A DNA stretch of 64,000 bases, from contig NC_033626.1 in the NCBI RefSeq assembly GCF_001540865.1, positions 248,001 through 312,000 on the forward strand. Direction: 5' to 3'. The position numbers and the translations under genes were made by a program. Positions 23,462-34,700 of this stretch are shown in pieces (position 1 is the first letter of the stretch; every line of letters begins with the position of its first letter). Below the pieces are notes generated by a model. The model was given only the letters and a program-made list of their open reading frames with translations. It was not told the origin of the DNA and ran no database searches. This stretch comes from Ananas comosus. Taxonomy: Eukaryota; Streptophyta; Magnoliopsida; Poales; Bromeliaceae.

Positions 23462-26400
23462 ATGGGGTTTCTGAGCATAATGGGTAATTCCTTTGGGTGC
23501 TCGGCCTCCGGGGAGCGTCTCGTCTCCGCGGCGAGGGATGGTGATCTCCAAGAAGCTAAGGCCCTCTTGGAGTACAATCCCCGCCTCGCCCGGTACTCCA
23601 CCTTCGGCGTTCGCAATTCGCCGCTGCATTACTCGGCGGCGCAGGGCCACCACGAGGTAATCACCTGTGATCCCAATTTGTTGTTCCAATGCGTGGTTTC
23701 AGTTTAATTCATGTAATAATATGTAATTCATGCAATTTAGATCGTCTCTCTGTTGCTCGAGTGCGGTGTCGATATAAATCTCAGGAATTTCAGGGGCCAG
23801 GTAAGAAATTTATCTACAATTCATTCCTATTTAGACTCTCTATTATTATTGTTGTTTCTTTTTAGTTACTCGATACCGATGAATCTCGATAAACCGATGT
23901 TGGTTAAAATTTTACGCAGACCGCTTTAATGCAAGCTTGTCAATATGGTCACTGGGAGGTTGTACAGACTCTTATGCTCTTCAGAGCCAATGTAATTAAT
24001 TCGACTTCTCACCAACTCGTTTGTGATCGAACATCTTTCGCGCACAATCGTAATACGAAATGTCCAATTGTTTATAGATTCACAGGACGGATTATCTCAA
24101 TGGCGGAACCGCTCTTCACTTTGCAGCCCTAAATGGTCACTCTCGCTGTATCCGTCTTCTTCTTGCCGATTTTGTGCCTAGCATTCCTCACTTTTGCAAT
24201 ATTATGAGACAGAAATCGACAGAAGAAGTTTGTATTGTAGACTTTGATGACGAGTAAGAGATTCTCTTTTTTCTTCCTCTTTTGGCTTAATTTTCTTTTA
24301 TGGGAATTCCTAACCACGTCTTGTATAATGTCAGCGCCTTAGACACGATAGTCAACAGAAAAGCCGACGGGGGCATCACTGCGCTCCACATGGCGGCTCT
24401 AAATGGGCATGGTGATGCTGTGCAGTTGCTATTGGACCTGGGCGCTCGTGTCTCCGAGGTCACAGTGGAGGACGGGACAACAATTGACTTGATAGGTTCT
24501 TTGCTTGTTCGCCTTATTCTTCATGGTCTTTTGTTTTCTGCAGTCGTGCTTCAAATATTTGTTGTTGTTCTTAAATATGAAGCTTCGCCTTTTACACTTC
24601 TACGTGGATGATGATTTACTTGAGGTTGTGTGCGCACATAAAGCATGGCTCAGTTTGCGTGGTTAAATTTTGCATCATTTCTTCAAGTTCAGGACAAATA
24701 TCATGTACCTATTTTCAATCCTACCATTAAATCTCCTCTCCACGGTACTCTTTTATTATAAATTTATAATGAGGTCCGCATTTCAATTAGTTAATGCAAC
24801 TAGGAAGGTCGCATCTTGGATATGATCTGCAACATCTGAAATGCCTTCATAAATTAAAATCTTCAATTTGGTGCCTTGGATCCTTATGTTGGTTTACACC
24901 ATTTAAGCACCTTAATATAATGGTAGAGAATGCTTTTAGTTATCGGAATAACTCAAATATGCTCTAATATAGACGATCGCATATTCACATTTACATAAGA
25001 ATGGATTATGGGATAGAAACTGTGAGTTTCCGATGAGGAGAGTGCACAGTAGGCAAAACTATAACCTGTGCGTCCCCTTATTATATCCGCATTTAACATT
25101 GTTGGGTTATGACGCATAAACTTCTTGGTTGTTGATGTTAATTGCTTTCGCATCCTGTAAAGCTTCATTTATTTGACAATATCACTTGTTTATAATTTCT
25201 ATTCTCATATAGCAGGTGCGGGGAGCACGCCACTTCATTATGCTGCTTGTGGAGGAAACGCCGTGTGTTGTCAAGTATGTTTTTAAAACGTTTGTTTATC
25301 TTTGGTTGCTTTTTGTTGGAGATCTAAGTATGAGGCCTTTTTAATGCAGATTCTCATTGCCAGAGGAGCCAACTTGAATGCTGAAAATTCTAATGGGTAC
25401 GCTTTCGACATGATTTAGCGGATTTTTTACCGTTTATACATATATTCAATGACATTATTATTTTGTATCTTTATGAGGGGCTTGTAGTCTCTGACTTTGT
25501 TCATGAGAATCCAAAGTATAAAGATCTCTAATTATGGTGAGAAATGGGAATGTTATTACTATTTAACCTTATATGATAATTCTGTACATGATTGCAGTTG
25601 GACTCCATTGATGGTCGCTCGATCATGGCATAGAAATTGGCTCGAGGGCATTTTAAGCAGGCAGCCAGAAGCCCGAATACTTACTCCTCCATCTCCCTAC
25701 CTATCTCTCCCTCTTATGAGTATCATGGGCATCGCGAGGTTAGTATGGCGCATGTTTTACTTATTTTCGCAGTGCCTCTTTATTCAACGGAATATAGTTT
25801 TAGACGAATACCTTTGTCCTGCTTTTGCTTCAGCTTAGGTAGTTTATGCTTTAGTTGAGCTGTTGCTTTCCGCGTCATGCTGTAATTTGCTGCCTTTATC
25901 TTCAGTTATATCAGTGGGTAGATATTTTTTAGTTATCTGAGTAGTCTCTTCTGTCTCTGCAGAGAGTATGGATGGAAAAGTACAGATCTCTCACCTGCAT
26001 ATATCGACCCATGTGCTGTCTGCTTGGAACGGAGATGCACCGTAGCTGCAGAAGGTAATTTCTAATACAACTGTTTAGTATATTTCGTTTAAATCATCAT
26101 AATGCTGCATCTCATGTGATCATTCTTTAGATTATCTGTTATTTTGTGGAATATAAAATGCTGCTTCGAGAGCTTAATTGAGTAGCCCTTATGTTATTGC
26201 GATCACGTTCTAGCAGTTCAAAGATTTTCGATTATGGTATTGATGTTAATAACATATGTTGCATTTAAGTTTGAAAACCCATAGCCACGTTGCGGAGTTT
26301 GTTTAGAAGGTATATCTATAGAATTGATGTTGTAAACATGATTTATGGACGAATTTGAAACTTCACCGTGTGTTGTTCATTTGTGGGTTTTCTTTTTTCC

Positions 26401-26961
26401 ACACATTCTGTGAGTTCTTTTTCTTTCTTTGTTTTCTTTGGGTTTTTGTCTGTTTAAAAACCGACACAATCGACTTATTTACCCGCATTGATCAAAGACT
26501 GCTCCCCTGGCGCAGGTTGCAACCACGAGTTCTGCACGAGATGCGCCCTCTACCTGTGCTCCACCAACAGCACCTCGATCACTGTGCCGGGCCCGCCGGG
26601 CGCGATACCGTGCCCTCTCTGCCGCCACGCGATCGTGTCCTTCATCGCGCTCCCTGGCATGACGAGCCCTGTACGTGAGCTGCCTAGGACGAGCCTCTCC
26701 CTGTCCCTGTGCACCACGTGCCCTGCCGTGAGCTCGGATTCAGACGGCTCGTCCTCCTTCCGGTCCCTCAGTTGCCAGAGGTTCCCTTCTGTGAAGCTTA
26801 ACACGACTTTTTGCATGGGCGACCCCGACACAAGCCCGTGCCTCATAAGGTGCTCAAGGTCGGGATCGAGCCTGCGACGATCGGCCTCTCAAGGAGAGAG
26901 CAGCAGGAGGTCGTGGCTAATCACCGTCAACCAAATCGCAGCTACTACCGGTGGCATCTGA
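23462..26961 (+). CDS. XBAT32: Ankyrin-repeat RING-type E3 ubiquitin ligase, XBAT32-like (10 exons)
   Basis: Exons joined by phase: 23462-23656, 23741-23800, 23920-23991, 24078-24253, 24335-24495, 25216-25274, 25350-25396, 25598-25738, 25963-26054, 26516-26961, giving 482 residues (the Arabidopsis protein is slightly longer). The start is chosen because [20 protein letters not shown] matches the family N-terminus, including the MGN/NSFGC segment. Residues of about 45-240 form ankyrin repeats ([61 protein letters not shown]). A C3HC4 RING follows, CAVC, then [12 protein letters not shown] and finally CPLC, near residues 320-375. The RING spans the exon 9-10 junction. In Arabidopsis XBAT32 ubiquitinates ACC synthases, limiting ethylene and promoting lateral roots; the same role here is inference. 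The C-terminal tail is Ser-rich with [10 protein letters not shown], also conserved. Confidence 0.95.
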
Positions 26962-27585
26962 ACTCTTCTCTATTCCTCGTATTTTGGGTCTTTCGCCCGC
27001 CTGTTTTTGCGGTTTTCTCGACCTATGTGTGCTTGCCGCGTGGACCTGTCTCTCGCCGAAATGCCTGCTGCCGAAATTTGTCGTCGATGCGAGTAGTGCA
27101 TTCGCGCATTGTGGGGTTTGTATATATTGGACTATTTTCTAATGTGATGCTGTATATGATGTGGAACATGAGGAGGCCGCCGCCGCAGCCGCTGCCGCCG
27201 TGTTGATTTATTTATCCGCCGTGTTGATTTATTTATTTATTATTTATAAACCGGAGATGCTCTGATCTTCTATTTTCTGGAATGAAATGACCAGAGTTTT
27301 ATCTCAGGAGCTTTAGTTCTCAGAAGAGTTAAACAGCCTTTTCTTCAGATTGTCTCCAAATGGTAAGTGATGTTTCTAAAATTGTGCCTGCTCTGGTTAA
27401 TAGTAATTGCTTCGTAACGTAGAAAAGAGTTTTTCGAAAAATTACTAACAACTTTATAGAAAAAAAAAAAAATCTCTCATTTCAAATCATCAGTGGAAGT
27501 TTCAAAGTGAGCTGTATCTGTATCCAATTTAAAAACTGAAGTATGAGATGTAATGATAAATATGATAAAGTATGATCGATTTGAG
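26962..27585. other. 3' flank of the XBAT32-like gene
   Basis: Probable 3' UTR to about 27300, with an AATGAA near 27280 that could serve as poly(A) signal. No other feature. Confidence 0.5.
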
Positions 27586-28055
27586 GTTAATTGCACCACC
27601 CCGGAGTTTCATTTGATTCCCAATTTTTTTAGTTTTTGCAATCAGATACTTCACTTTTAGAATTAATTGCACCATTGTTCCCTAACCTGTACTTCTTTTT
27701 TTTAAAATTTTGGTCCCTAATCTCTTCTCAAATATACGCATATTGCGTCGAAGCCTAATTTTACCGCTCTCAATGTCACACATAATGCCCGTGGCCTTTC
27801 TCGGAACACTTGGCATTCTTGGTGCGGAGTCGAACGTCCTATTAAGTTCTTCCAAAAATTTAGAAATGTCAATGATGAGATTGATCAAGAACTATCAGAT
27901 TATGACCGTGAACTATATGAATAAGCAAGGTTTTATTGGAGTTGACATAAATGGAATCTAACTAAAAAAAAATATAAAAGCTAGAAATCTAATAACATAA
28001 ATAGGTTTTAAAAAAAAAAGGATTAGGGACCAAACTCGTGGTGCAATTAACCCTA
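27586..28055. mobile_element. MITE with GGTTAATTGCACCAC ends
   Basis: The left end GGTTAATTGCACCACC and the right end GTGGTGCAATTAACCC are inverted repeats. Further inside, GGTCCCTAATC on the left is matched by GGATTAGGGACC on the right. A second internal AATTAATTGCACCA at 27660 on the left side suggests a duplicated end or a nested copy. A SINE has landed exactly at its right edge. Confidence 0.75.
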
Positions 28056-28057
28056 TG

Positions 28058-28221
28058 CTTTTTTTTTTGAGAGAGATAGATAGCATGCTAATATGGTATC
28101 TGCTTCGTTTATGTTATTTAGAAATAAATTTAGCTAGAAATGTGAATCAATTAGAATTCAAATTTGAAACCTCGAATGCTGATCATTAAATTTTTTACCA
28201 CTTACGGTAGGGACAGTTGGT
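28058..28221 (-). mobile_element. tRNA-derived SINE, copy 3 (inverted)
   Basis: Minus-strand copy of the family at 7067 and 12207: it starts with a T run (the inverse of the A tail), then ATGCTAATATGG and CTAGAAATGTGAATCAATTAG. It is flanked by a 13-base target duplication, AATTAACCCTATG, at 28045-28057 and 28222-28234. The duplicated target is the terminus of the MITE at 27586-28055. Confidence 0.82.
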
Positions 28222-28234
28222 AATTAACCCTATG

Positions 28235-28960
28235 TTTCTTTTCACCTTCCCCATACCTCAATTATTATGTCTAAAGCAACACATCACATGTGATGTAGAA
28301 GAGTACATCAGGCATGTATCTCTTCGATTCTCTCTCATCTGTGTTTGTTTGTATGTGGTCGTGTTCATTTTGCGATCACTCAAACTCAAGTAATCATGCA
28401 TGGGTGAAGCAATCCATGCACGTGCGCGCAATTTAATGCACCCCACGTAGCTGGAGGGACACGCACATATGCAACTTGTCCACTGATCACATCTACTACA
28501 CATGCACACCCAATTAAGCCTATCATATGCTTTGCTTAATTTATGATAGATATATTTATATAAATACATAAACCTCTCGAAAATAATTCAAATGTTTTGT
28601 TTTCAAAATTTGTCTACAGATTTTTTCAGTTTGGTAAATTGTAAATGCATCTATAGCTTAATTTAAGAAAAGGAAAAAAGAAAGATTATTTTGCACCAAA
28701 AAAGATTCTGAAAAATAGTTCAAATTAAAAGATTTTTTTAAAACTTGTTTTTAGCTTGAAGTATGTTTCTGGGTCTATTTATGCGCAACCAATTAAACAA
28801 TATTTGTATAATTCACTATCTATAAGATAAGATGTTCTTTTTGTTTTATTTGTTTCCTTTATTAATAGTAGTTGAGCACTACTACTATATAACCCCTTCA
28901 AGATTCGTGTAGTTTTCCAAGCTTTCCAAACAGAACTCCTTGGTTAATTAGCATTTGGCA
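28235..28960. promoter_or_regulatory. Upstream region of the HLH gene
   Basis: No exon is supported. The 28390-28450 stretch has a CATGCATG motif (RY-type) and a GCACGTGCGCGC motif containing a CACGTG G-box core. These may be promoter elements, but their function is not shown. Confidence 0.35.
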
Positions 28961-28964
28961 CCAA

Positions 28965-28974
28965 TATATATAAA
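28965..28974 (+). promoter_or_regulatory. Probable TATA box of the HLH gene
   Basis: TATATATAAA lies about 100 bases before the ATG at 29072, a normal distance for a short 5' leader. Confidence 0.5.
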
Positions 28975-29071
28975 TGTATACATAGATTACATCCTTTGCA
29001 TGCCCACCAAAATATACACTTCTCATCAAAAATATTCAGGGTTAACTAATTAAATAGGCCTTTGGAGATCG

Positions 29072-29287
29072 ATGAGAAGAGGGCGTTTTTCGCTCCCCAT
29101 GAGGAGAACAAGAAGGATGGTTTCGTCATCGTCGTCGAGAAAGCTAGTGCTAAGGAAGCTTAGAAAGCTCAAGAAGATCGTCGTTCCCGAGTGTCGGCAC
29201 GTCGGCGCGGAGGCCTTGCTTCGACGAACTGCCGAGTACATTTGCTTTCTAGAGCTGCAACTGATATTTCTTAGAAGTCTCTCAAAG

Positions 29288-29290
<3 letters not shown>
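29072..29290 (+). CDS. Small atypical HLH protein (UPBEAT1/IBH1-like)
   Basis: An intronless frame of 72 residues. The N-terminal half is Arg- and Ser-rich (MRRGRFSLPMRRTRRMVSSS). The C-terminal half, KLRKLKKIVVPECRHVGAEA followed by LLRRTAEYICFLELQLIFL, matches the helix-loop-helix of small non-DNA-binding plant HLH proteins: LKKIVP ends helix 1, and LLRRTAEYI begins helix 2 with hydrophobic spacing. The basic region lacks the Glu needed for E-box contact, so such proteins usually act by dimerising with other bHLH factors. Closest in feel are UPBEAT1 and IBH1 types, which repress cell elongation or root growth; assignment to one is uncertain. A (TA)n microsatellite starts right at the stop codon. 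Confidence 0.72.
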
Positions 29291-29329
<39 letters not shown>

Positions 29330-29340
29330 TATATATATAT
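29290..29340. repeat. (TA)n microsatellite
   Basis: About 50 bases of TA repeats interrupted once, immediately after the HLH stop codon and abutting a truncated foldback MITE. Confidence 0.95.
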
Positions 29341-29418
29341 CGATAATTCCAAACACTTGGTACTATCGAGTTTTCGATCGTTAAATAAAAAAATGTGTGG
29401 TTAGGATGATAGTAGTCC
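29341..29418. mobile_element. Truncated short-class foldback MITE (copy A3)
   Basis: Only the left arm remains: CACTTGGTACTATCGAGTTTTC followed by the family interior motif GTGTGGTTAGGATGAT. It is bounded by TA repeats on both sides. Confidence 0.65.
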
Positions 29419-30279
29419 CTATATATATAGAGAGAGAGAAAAAAGAGTAAAAAGTTCTACATTTTTGTGTAGTTGATTGCATATATATATATATATATAT
29501 ATATATGGTGTTGTTAATAGAGTTTGTTTTACTAGTTATATACAAAAAATTATTAAATTTGACCAAAGTTTGATTGGATTTGATGAATGTGTATAATAAT
29601 AACATCACCCATTTGCCAAATTTTATGAAATAAATTAAATGAAATTATCTCATCACTAATAATGTAATAAGATTCTCTTCCTTTCTATCTCTAGCTCTCT
29701 TAATTTTGCTCCCTCCTACAATTTCCACAATAATATTCCATGCCTACATAGTGCACATGCATTAAATTTTCAAAAAAAAAAAGGGACCATTGCTCCATTA
29801 GTTATAGTGTTATATATGTGCATGTACTTTTTTTTTTTTTAATAGTAAAACAACGAGGTTAGTGTGATTTTGAGTTTGAGTCTCAGAAGAGGAGGAGATT
29901 CTTTGTGACGGGTGTAGGGCACATGTTTCTCAAAAATTAATTAAAGGGTAAACTTTTAATTTTATTTTATTTTTGTTGCAAACAATAAGATGGCAAAGTG
30001 CAGATTATAAGATAAAAAATATCATATTGTACATCTTATAGTTCAAAAAATATGTATATATCATTTTACAATCTTATTTAATTGCAGGATCTTACGATAA
30101 AATAAAAATAAAACGATAGAATACATAGTTAAATATAATTTTTTAAATCACAGAATAATAAAGTAGAAATACGTGGGGAAAATTAAGGTTTACGTCAATG
30201 GAATAAAATGTAGGTGGAAGTAAATATATATAGCAAGTTCATCTCTCTAATCTCTTCTTCTAATTAGAGAAGCACAAGC

Positions 30280-30325
<46 letters not shown>
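30280..30325. repeat. (TA)n microsatellite
   Basis: TA repeat of about 45 bases forming the left flank of foldback element A4. Confidence 0.95.
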
Positions 30326-30329
<4 letters not shown>

Positions 30330-30577
30330 TAGACTGGAATACTATTAATAGTAATACGCTCTTTTTGCTACCAAATTTTTAACCCTTGGATGAAAAATTG
30401 TAGGGTCAGAATGATATTAGTCGGTTAGAGTTGAGTGGTCCCCCTAGGGTTGAGTGGTCCCTACTGGGTTATAGTATTTAATCCAATGGTTAGAAATAAT
30501 GAAAAAGTTGATCCAAAGGCTAAAAAACTGGTAGCAACAATGAAATTTTGCTATTAATAGTAGCCCAGTCCAACTCT
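30326..30577. mobile_element. Short-class foldback MITE (copy A4)
   Basis: About 250 bases. The left end GACTGGAATACTATTAATAG is the inverse of the right end CTATTAATAGTAGCCCAGTC. The interior has GGGTCAGAATGATATTAGTC like the other copies, and an internal GAGTGGTCCC duplication. TA repeats flank it on both sides. Confidence 0.8.
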
Positions 30578-30589
30578 ATATATATATAT

Positions 30590-31128
30590 AGTCCAGCTAC
30601 TATGCTATCAGTAGCACGGAGTGCTCCGTGCTATCAAGTTGTTTGCGATGATACGGCTTCCAAATCGACGATCGGCTCCGTTAGACTTGATCTACACTAT
30701 TGAAAGTATTTGGAAATTAAATTTCAGATTTTTTCGACATCATTTGACTAGTGATCAAAAGATCTCAAAATTGACAATTTTAATGACCGATGTGGTGTGT
30801 TTGTGAGTTTGACAGTGTAAAACAATCCAAATGCGATAAAAATTTTATAGAAAATTATTTTCACTATTTAGAGTAAGATCAGTATATCTGATCTTGAATT
30901 TAAATCTTTTATCATCATTTTTTATGAGATTTTTATTTTCAACTGTTCAATTTTAGACTACTTGTTTGATAGGTAAATGATATCGAAAAATTATGAAATT
31001 TAGTTTCTAAATACTTTAAATAGTGTAGATCAAGTCTAACGGAGCCGATCATCGATTTGAAAGGCGCATCATCGAAAATAACTTGGTAGCACGGAGCACT
31101 CCGTGCTACCGATAGTATAGTAGCCTAC
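30590..31128. mobile_element. Foldback MITE, long class (copy B2)
   Basis: About 539 bases with long imperfect inverted repeats. Each terminus also contains a self-complementary 20-base hairpin (30613-30632 on the left and 31088-31107 on the right, arms AGCACGGAG and CTCCGTGCT). Homologous to 11347-11885 throughout. The left flank is the TA run at 30576-30590 shared with A4; the right flank is (TA)n to 31152. Confidence 0.88.
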
Positions 31129-31716
31129 TATATATATATATATATATATATAAAAGTTGGAGATCATCATTATCAATTCATTCATCATACCCTGTTCTCC
31201 ACCAACATACACATGATAGAAACATCCACCACCATCTAATTAAATGAAGCAAAAGAGATCAAATATAAAAGTATATGTATGATTTTCATAGAACAAGAGA
31301 TTTTGAATTGCGAAAGCCCAAATAAACCATCCAATATTCGAAGCAATAACCATACATGTAGAGAGCCAAATTCGACACAACTCGATATACAGAAATTTTC
31401 TACACCCTAGCTGGACTCGTGCATCAGCAATCTAACAACCGTACTCTTACAATTTCGCATCGAATTGTAAAGCGCGTCGAATTGAAATCCAGAAGACGGC
31501 GGCCGGATTACCTTCACATGTCAGGAATTAATGCAGAAAATTTCGACATTCGGGGTTGCAGAGAATTGGCTCTATGAAATTGGGGGGTGGGTGGGGGATA
31601 ATTAAGTAATGTGGGTTGGGTCCAAATTAATCAAATTCCAAAGCTAATGGTTGTGGGGGGGGGGGTGTTGAATTAATTAATTGATTAATTTGATTGGGGA
31701 TTGATTAATTAAGAAG
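31129..31716. other. 3' flank of the CER3-like gene
   Basis: Starts with the (TA)n of element B2. The remainder is ordinary AT-rich DNA with a G-rich patch (31585-31670). It is the downstream side of the minus-strand wax gene; no other gene is seen. Confidence 0.5.
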
Positions 31717-34700
31717 CTAATAGTGGAGCTGAGGTGCGAGCCCGTGCTTGAGCGCGGCGCGCCAAACCACGTCGATCCGGTCCACGTCGATGGGCCCCAC
31801 CTCGTGGTGGGTCCACCCTTCCAGCAGGTGCACCACCCCTCCAGCGTGGCACGCGTGCACCACCCCTCGCTCCAACGTGTACTGCACCGTGTCCGAGTGG
31901 GACCCACACCCACACCCATTAAAAATAAATAAATAAATAAAAATAAAAAAAGAGCGCATCATTAGAAATTTTTACTTTTTTAAAAGCCCAATAATTGAAA
32001 AAAAAAAAAGGTATGAAGCTTGATGTAGTATAATATATATGAAGATAAAAAACTAATCATTAACTTGAACTTCGCGTTTAAAAATGTTAACGGATCAGAT
32101 TTGGGACGGACTTTTAAAAACTCGAACTCGAATCCGATCACCAAATTTGAAATCTGAATCCGAATTCGAATTCGACGAATTTTAAAAATTCATATCCAAA
32201 TCCGAATCCGACCAAAAATCTGAAACTTGAACGGGAGCCCGATCCCTCGAACCCAAAATAATTATTTTTCTCTTTAGAATATTTCAAAATATATTACATT
32301 AAATCTAAATCTTTAAAATACAAATTAAAATACAACATCAAACATTTATATGTTTATATAATGTAAAATAATTTCAAGTTCGGATTCGGGTACAATCAAA
32401 ATCGATATCAAAATCTAAATCCGTCGGATTTTTATTTTGATATCCATATCCGAAACTATATCTATTTAGTACCGGAAAAATTCACTCCGTTCGGATTCCG
32501 GTTCGGATAAAACTTCGGCATTCGTATTCATCGACATTCATACTTCTGTTTCTTTTGTTGTATTCTAAAAATTAATTGAGATAATTAGTTCTATGCTAAG
32601 CGTGCGACAACCACTAGTAAAACATGACTAAAAGTGAAATTTTGTAAATTGCGCATATCTTTTTATGAATTCGTGATCGATACCTCACACATTCCGAGCC
32701 CTTGCACATCTTTGGGCAGTCGCATCGCGGCCAGCCTGCCGTAGGTGCAGTCCTTCCGGAATCCGATGATCGGCGGGATGACAAACTGGTGGAAGTGCGT
32801 GCCCGGCGGGGCCCACAGCTGCTCGCGCGGCGACAGCCATTTGCCCGCTATCCAAGTCTGCAAAAGCAAATGCCCGCACGCTCTTTTTAGTATCAGAGTC
32901 AATTATAAGTCCTCTTAGTTAGTCTTAAAGTGTCGTCAATTTATTTTCTCTACACCACATTTGAGGGAAGCAATTTTCCGCTTTCTTTCTGTTGGCATTT
33001 GGTTAAATCGAATCGGGTACGCCCATAAGCGGGTTCGATCCGACGGATGTTATGTTATCTAATTGGATTAGAATTAATCTCGCTTTCAAATTGGAAAGTT
33101 AGTTAGAGATAAATCCTAGTCATATTAGGATAACAATTAATAACCGATTTGGCCTTATCTCTAACGCCATTAGGATTTTGGAATTCCTTATAAATATGCG
33201 GGCGATCCCACAAAACGGAATATATACGGAAAGAACCGGAAAAATAGAGAGAATAAGAAAATAATAGAGAGAACCACATCCTCCATTGACCTATTATTCT
33301 AGAGGGACTTGCACGGTGGATTTGCGATCGCACTCGTTTGTAGTTCGATCCACCGCGAGTTCGTGGAGCGTGAGAAGATTTTCAAGAACGATCCGAGGAC
33401 ACGTGAATCAATCTAAACGATCCGGGCTCATCGCGTTGTTGCGCGAATCGCTTCCGCAAAAGGTATGAACCAATACTTCCGCTGCGTTCTACACTTTCTT
33501 TTAATTTGAAATTCTTTTTTTTTTACTCCGTCGATATCTTAATCTAAAAAATTGTAACATAAACTAATTTTGCTTGATAAAACTATACCTTGCAATTTTT
33601 TGCAGCTTGGATTTTGGTGACCTGAACAAGGTATTGCTGGAACTGAGGTGGAGCTTCCTTTTGAATCTTCTGGAACCTCTCAGTTGATAGAGTTAGCATC
33701 TGTCACAAAAATACATCACTTAATCACTATAAAAAAAGTGCAATCAAAGATAAAAATTAATAATGCTAGAAGTCTGGCATAACTTGAACTTAGGACCTTC
33801 TGCTCTGATACCATATGAAACAACTGTTGTATTCTAAAAGCTTAAATGATAGAGAACGATGTTTATATAGTTTTACGAAAAAAATTCTCTTTTTTTTTTC
33901 TTTTTTAAGATTATGGCTGGGCAGTTCTATTTACATCATACGAAATCAGATCGTTCTTTTCAGACACAACATTTTTTACCGTTAGATCTCTCTTGGAACG
34001 TGAATCTTAAAACAGTGCAGAGTAATTAAGATCGGATGACGAAGAATTTACGATGGTAGAATTGTAGGATTAAAATACCAAGACGCGGATTTTCTTGCGG
34101 CATAGGTGCAATGCAATGGCTCTACCAAGCTTGGATGTTGCTCCTGTGAGAAAAACCTCTTGCACATCTTTTGGGATCTCGTTTAAGATCACAGCTGCAG
34201 TTAATGTGTTTCCATGAACAACTCGAACTCGCAGATCTTGGTGCTTGCTCGTGAAAAGCATTCCACCGCCGTTGAGCGCTTCATTCTAAAAACAAATAAA
34301 TAAATAAATTTATAAAGTAAATTATAACAAAAGTTTATGGTCCATAGTTGATTCCCTGGCTCGACAATTTTTGCAAGATTTTTCTTTTTTTTTTTTTAAT
34401 TTGGTCCCCAGATAGAGACTAAAATTTGTAATATTTTAGTATTTACTGTGCCTAAAAAAAAAATACTATTTGTATTTTCTACTAGTACAGTGTAAATCTT
34501 CCACTCATGTGTCTAAAAGTTTGAAAATTCCTGTTAACATTAATAAAAGGGTAAATTTTAAATATCACCTCTGCGGTTTCGCACTTTCTCACTTTAGTAT
34601 TCTATGATTTAAAGTGTATCAATTTAGTATCCTCTGGTTTCATTTTTCTCTTTTCGTCAGCTCTTCTGTTAACATTTCATTAAATTATATACAAAAAATT

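Noticed and set aside
28258..28569. 103-codon minus-strand frame upstream of the HLH gene
   Set aside because: Composition is Cys-, Tyr- and Ser-rich without a domain. The region fits a promoter better.
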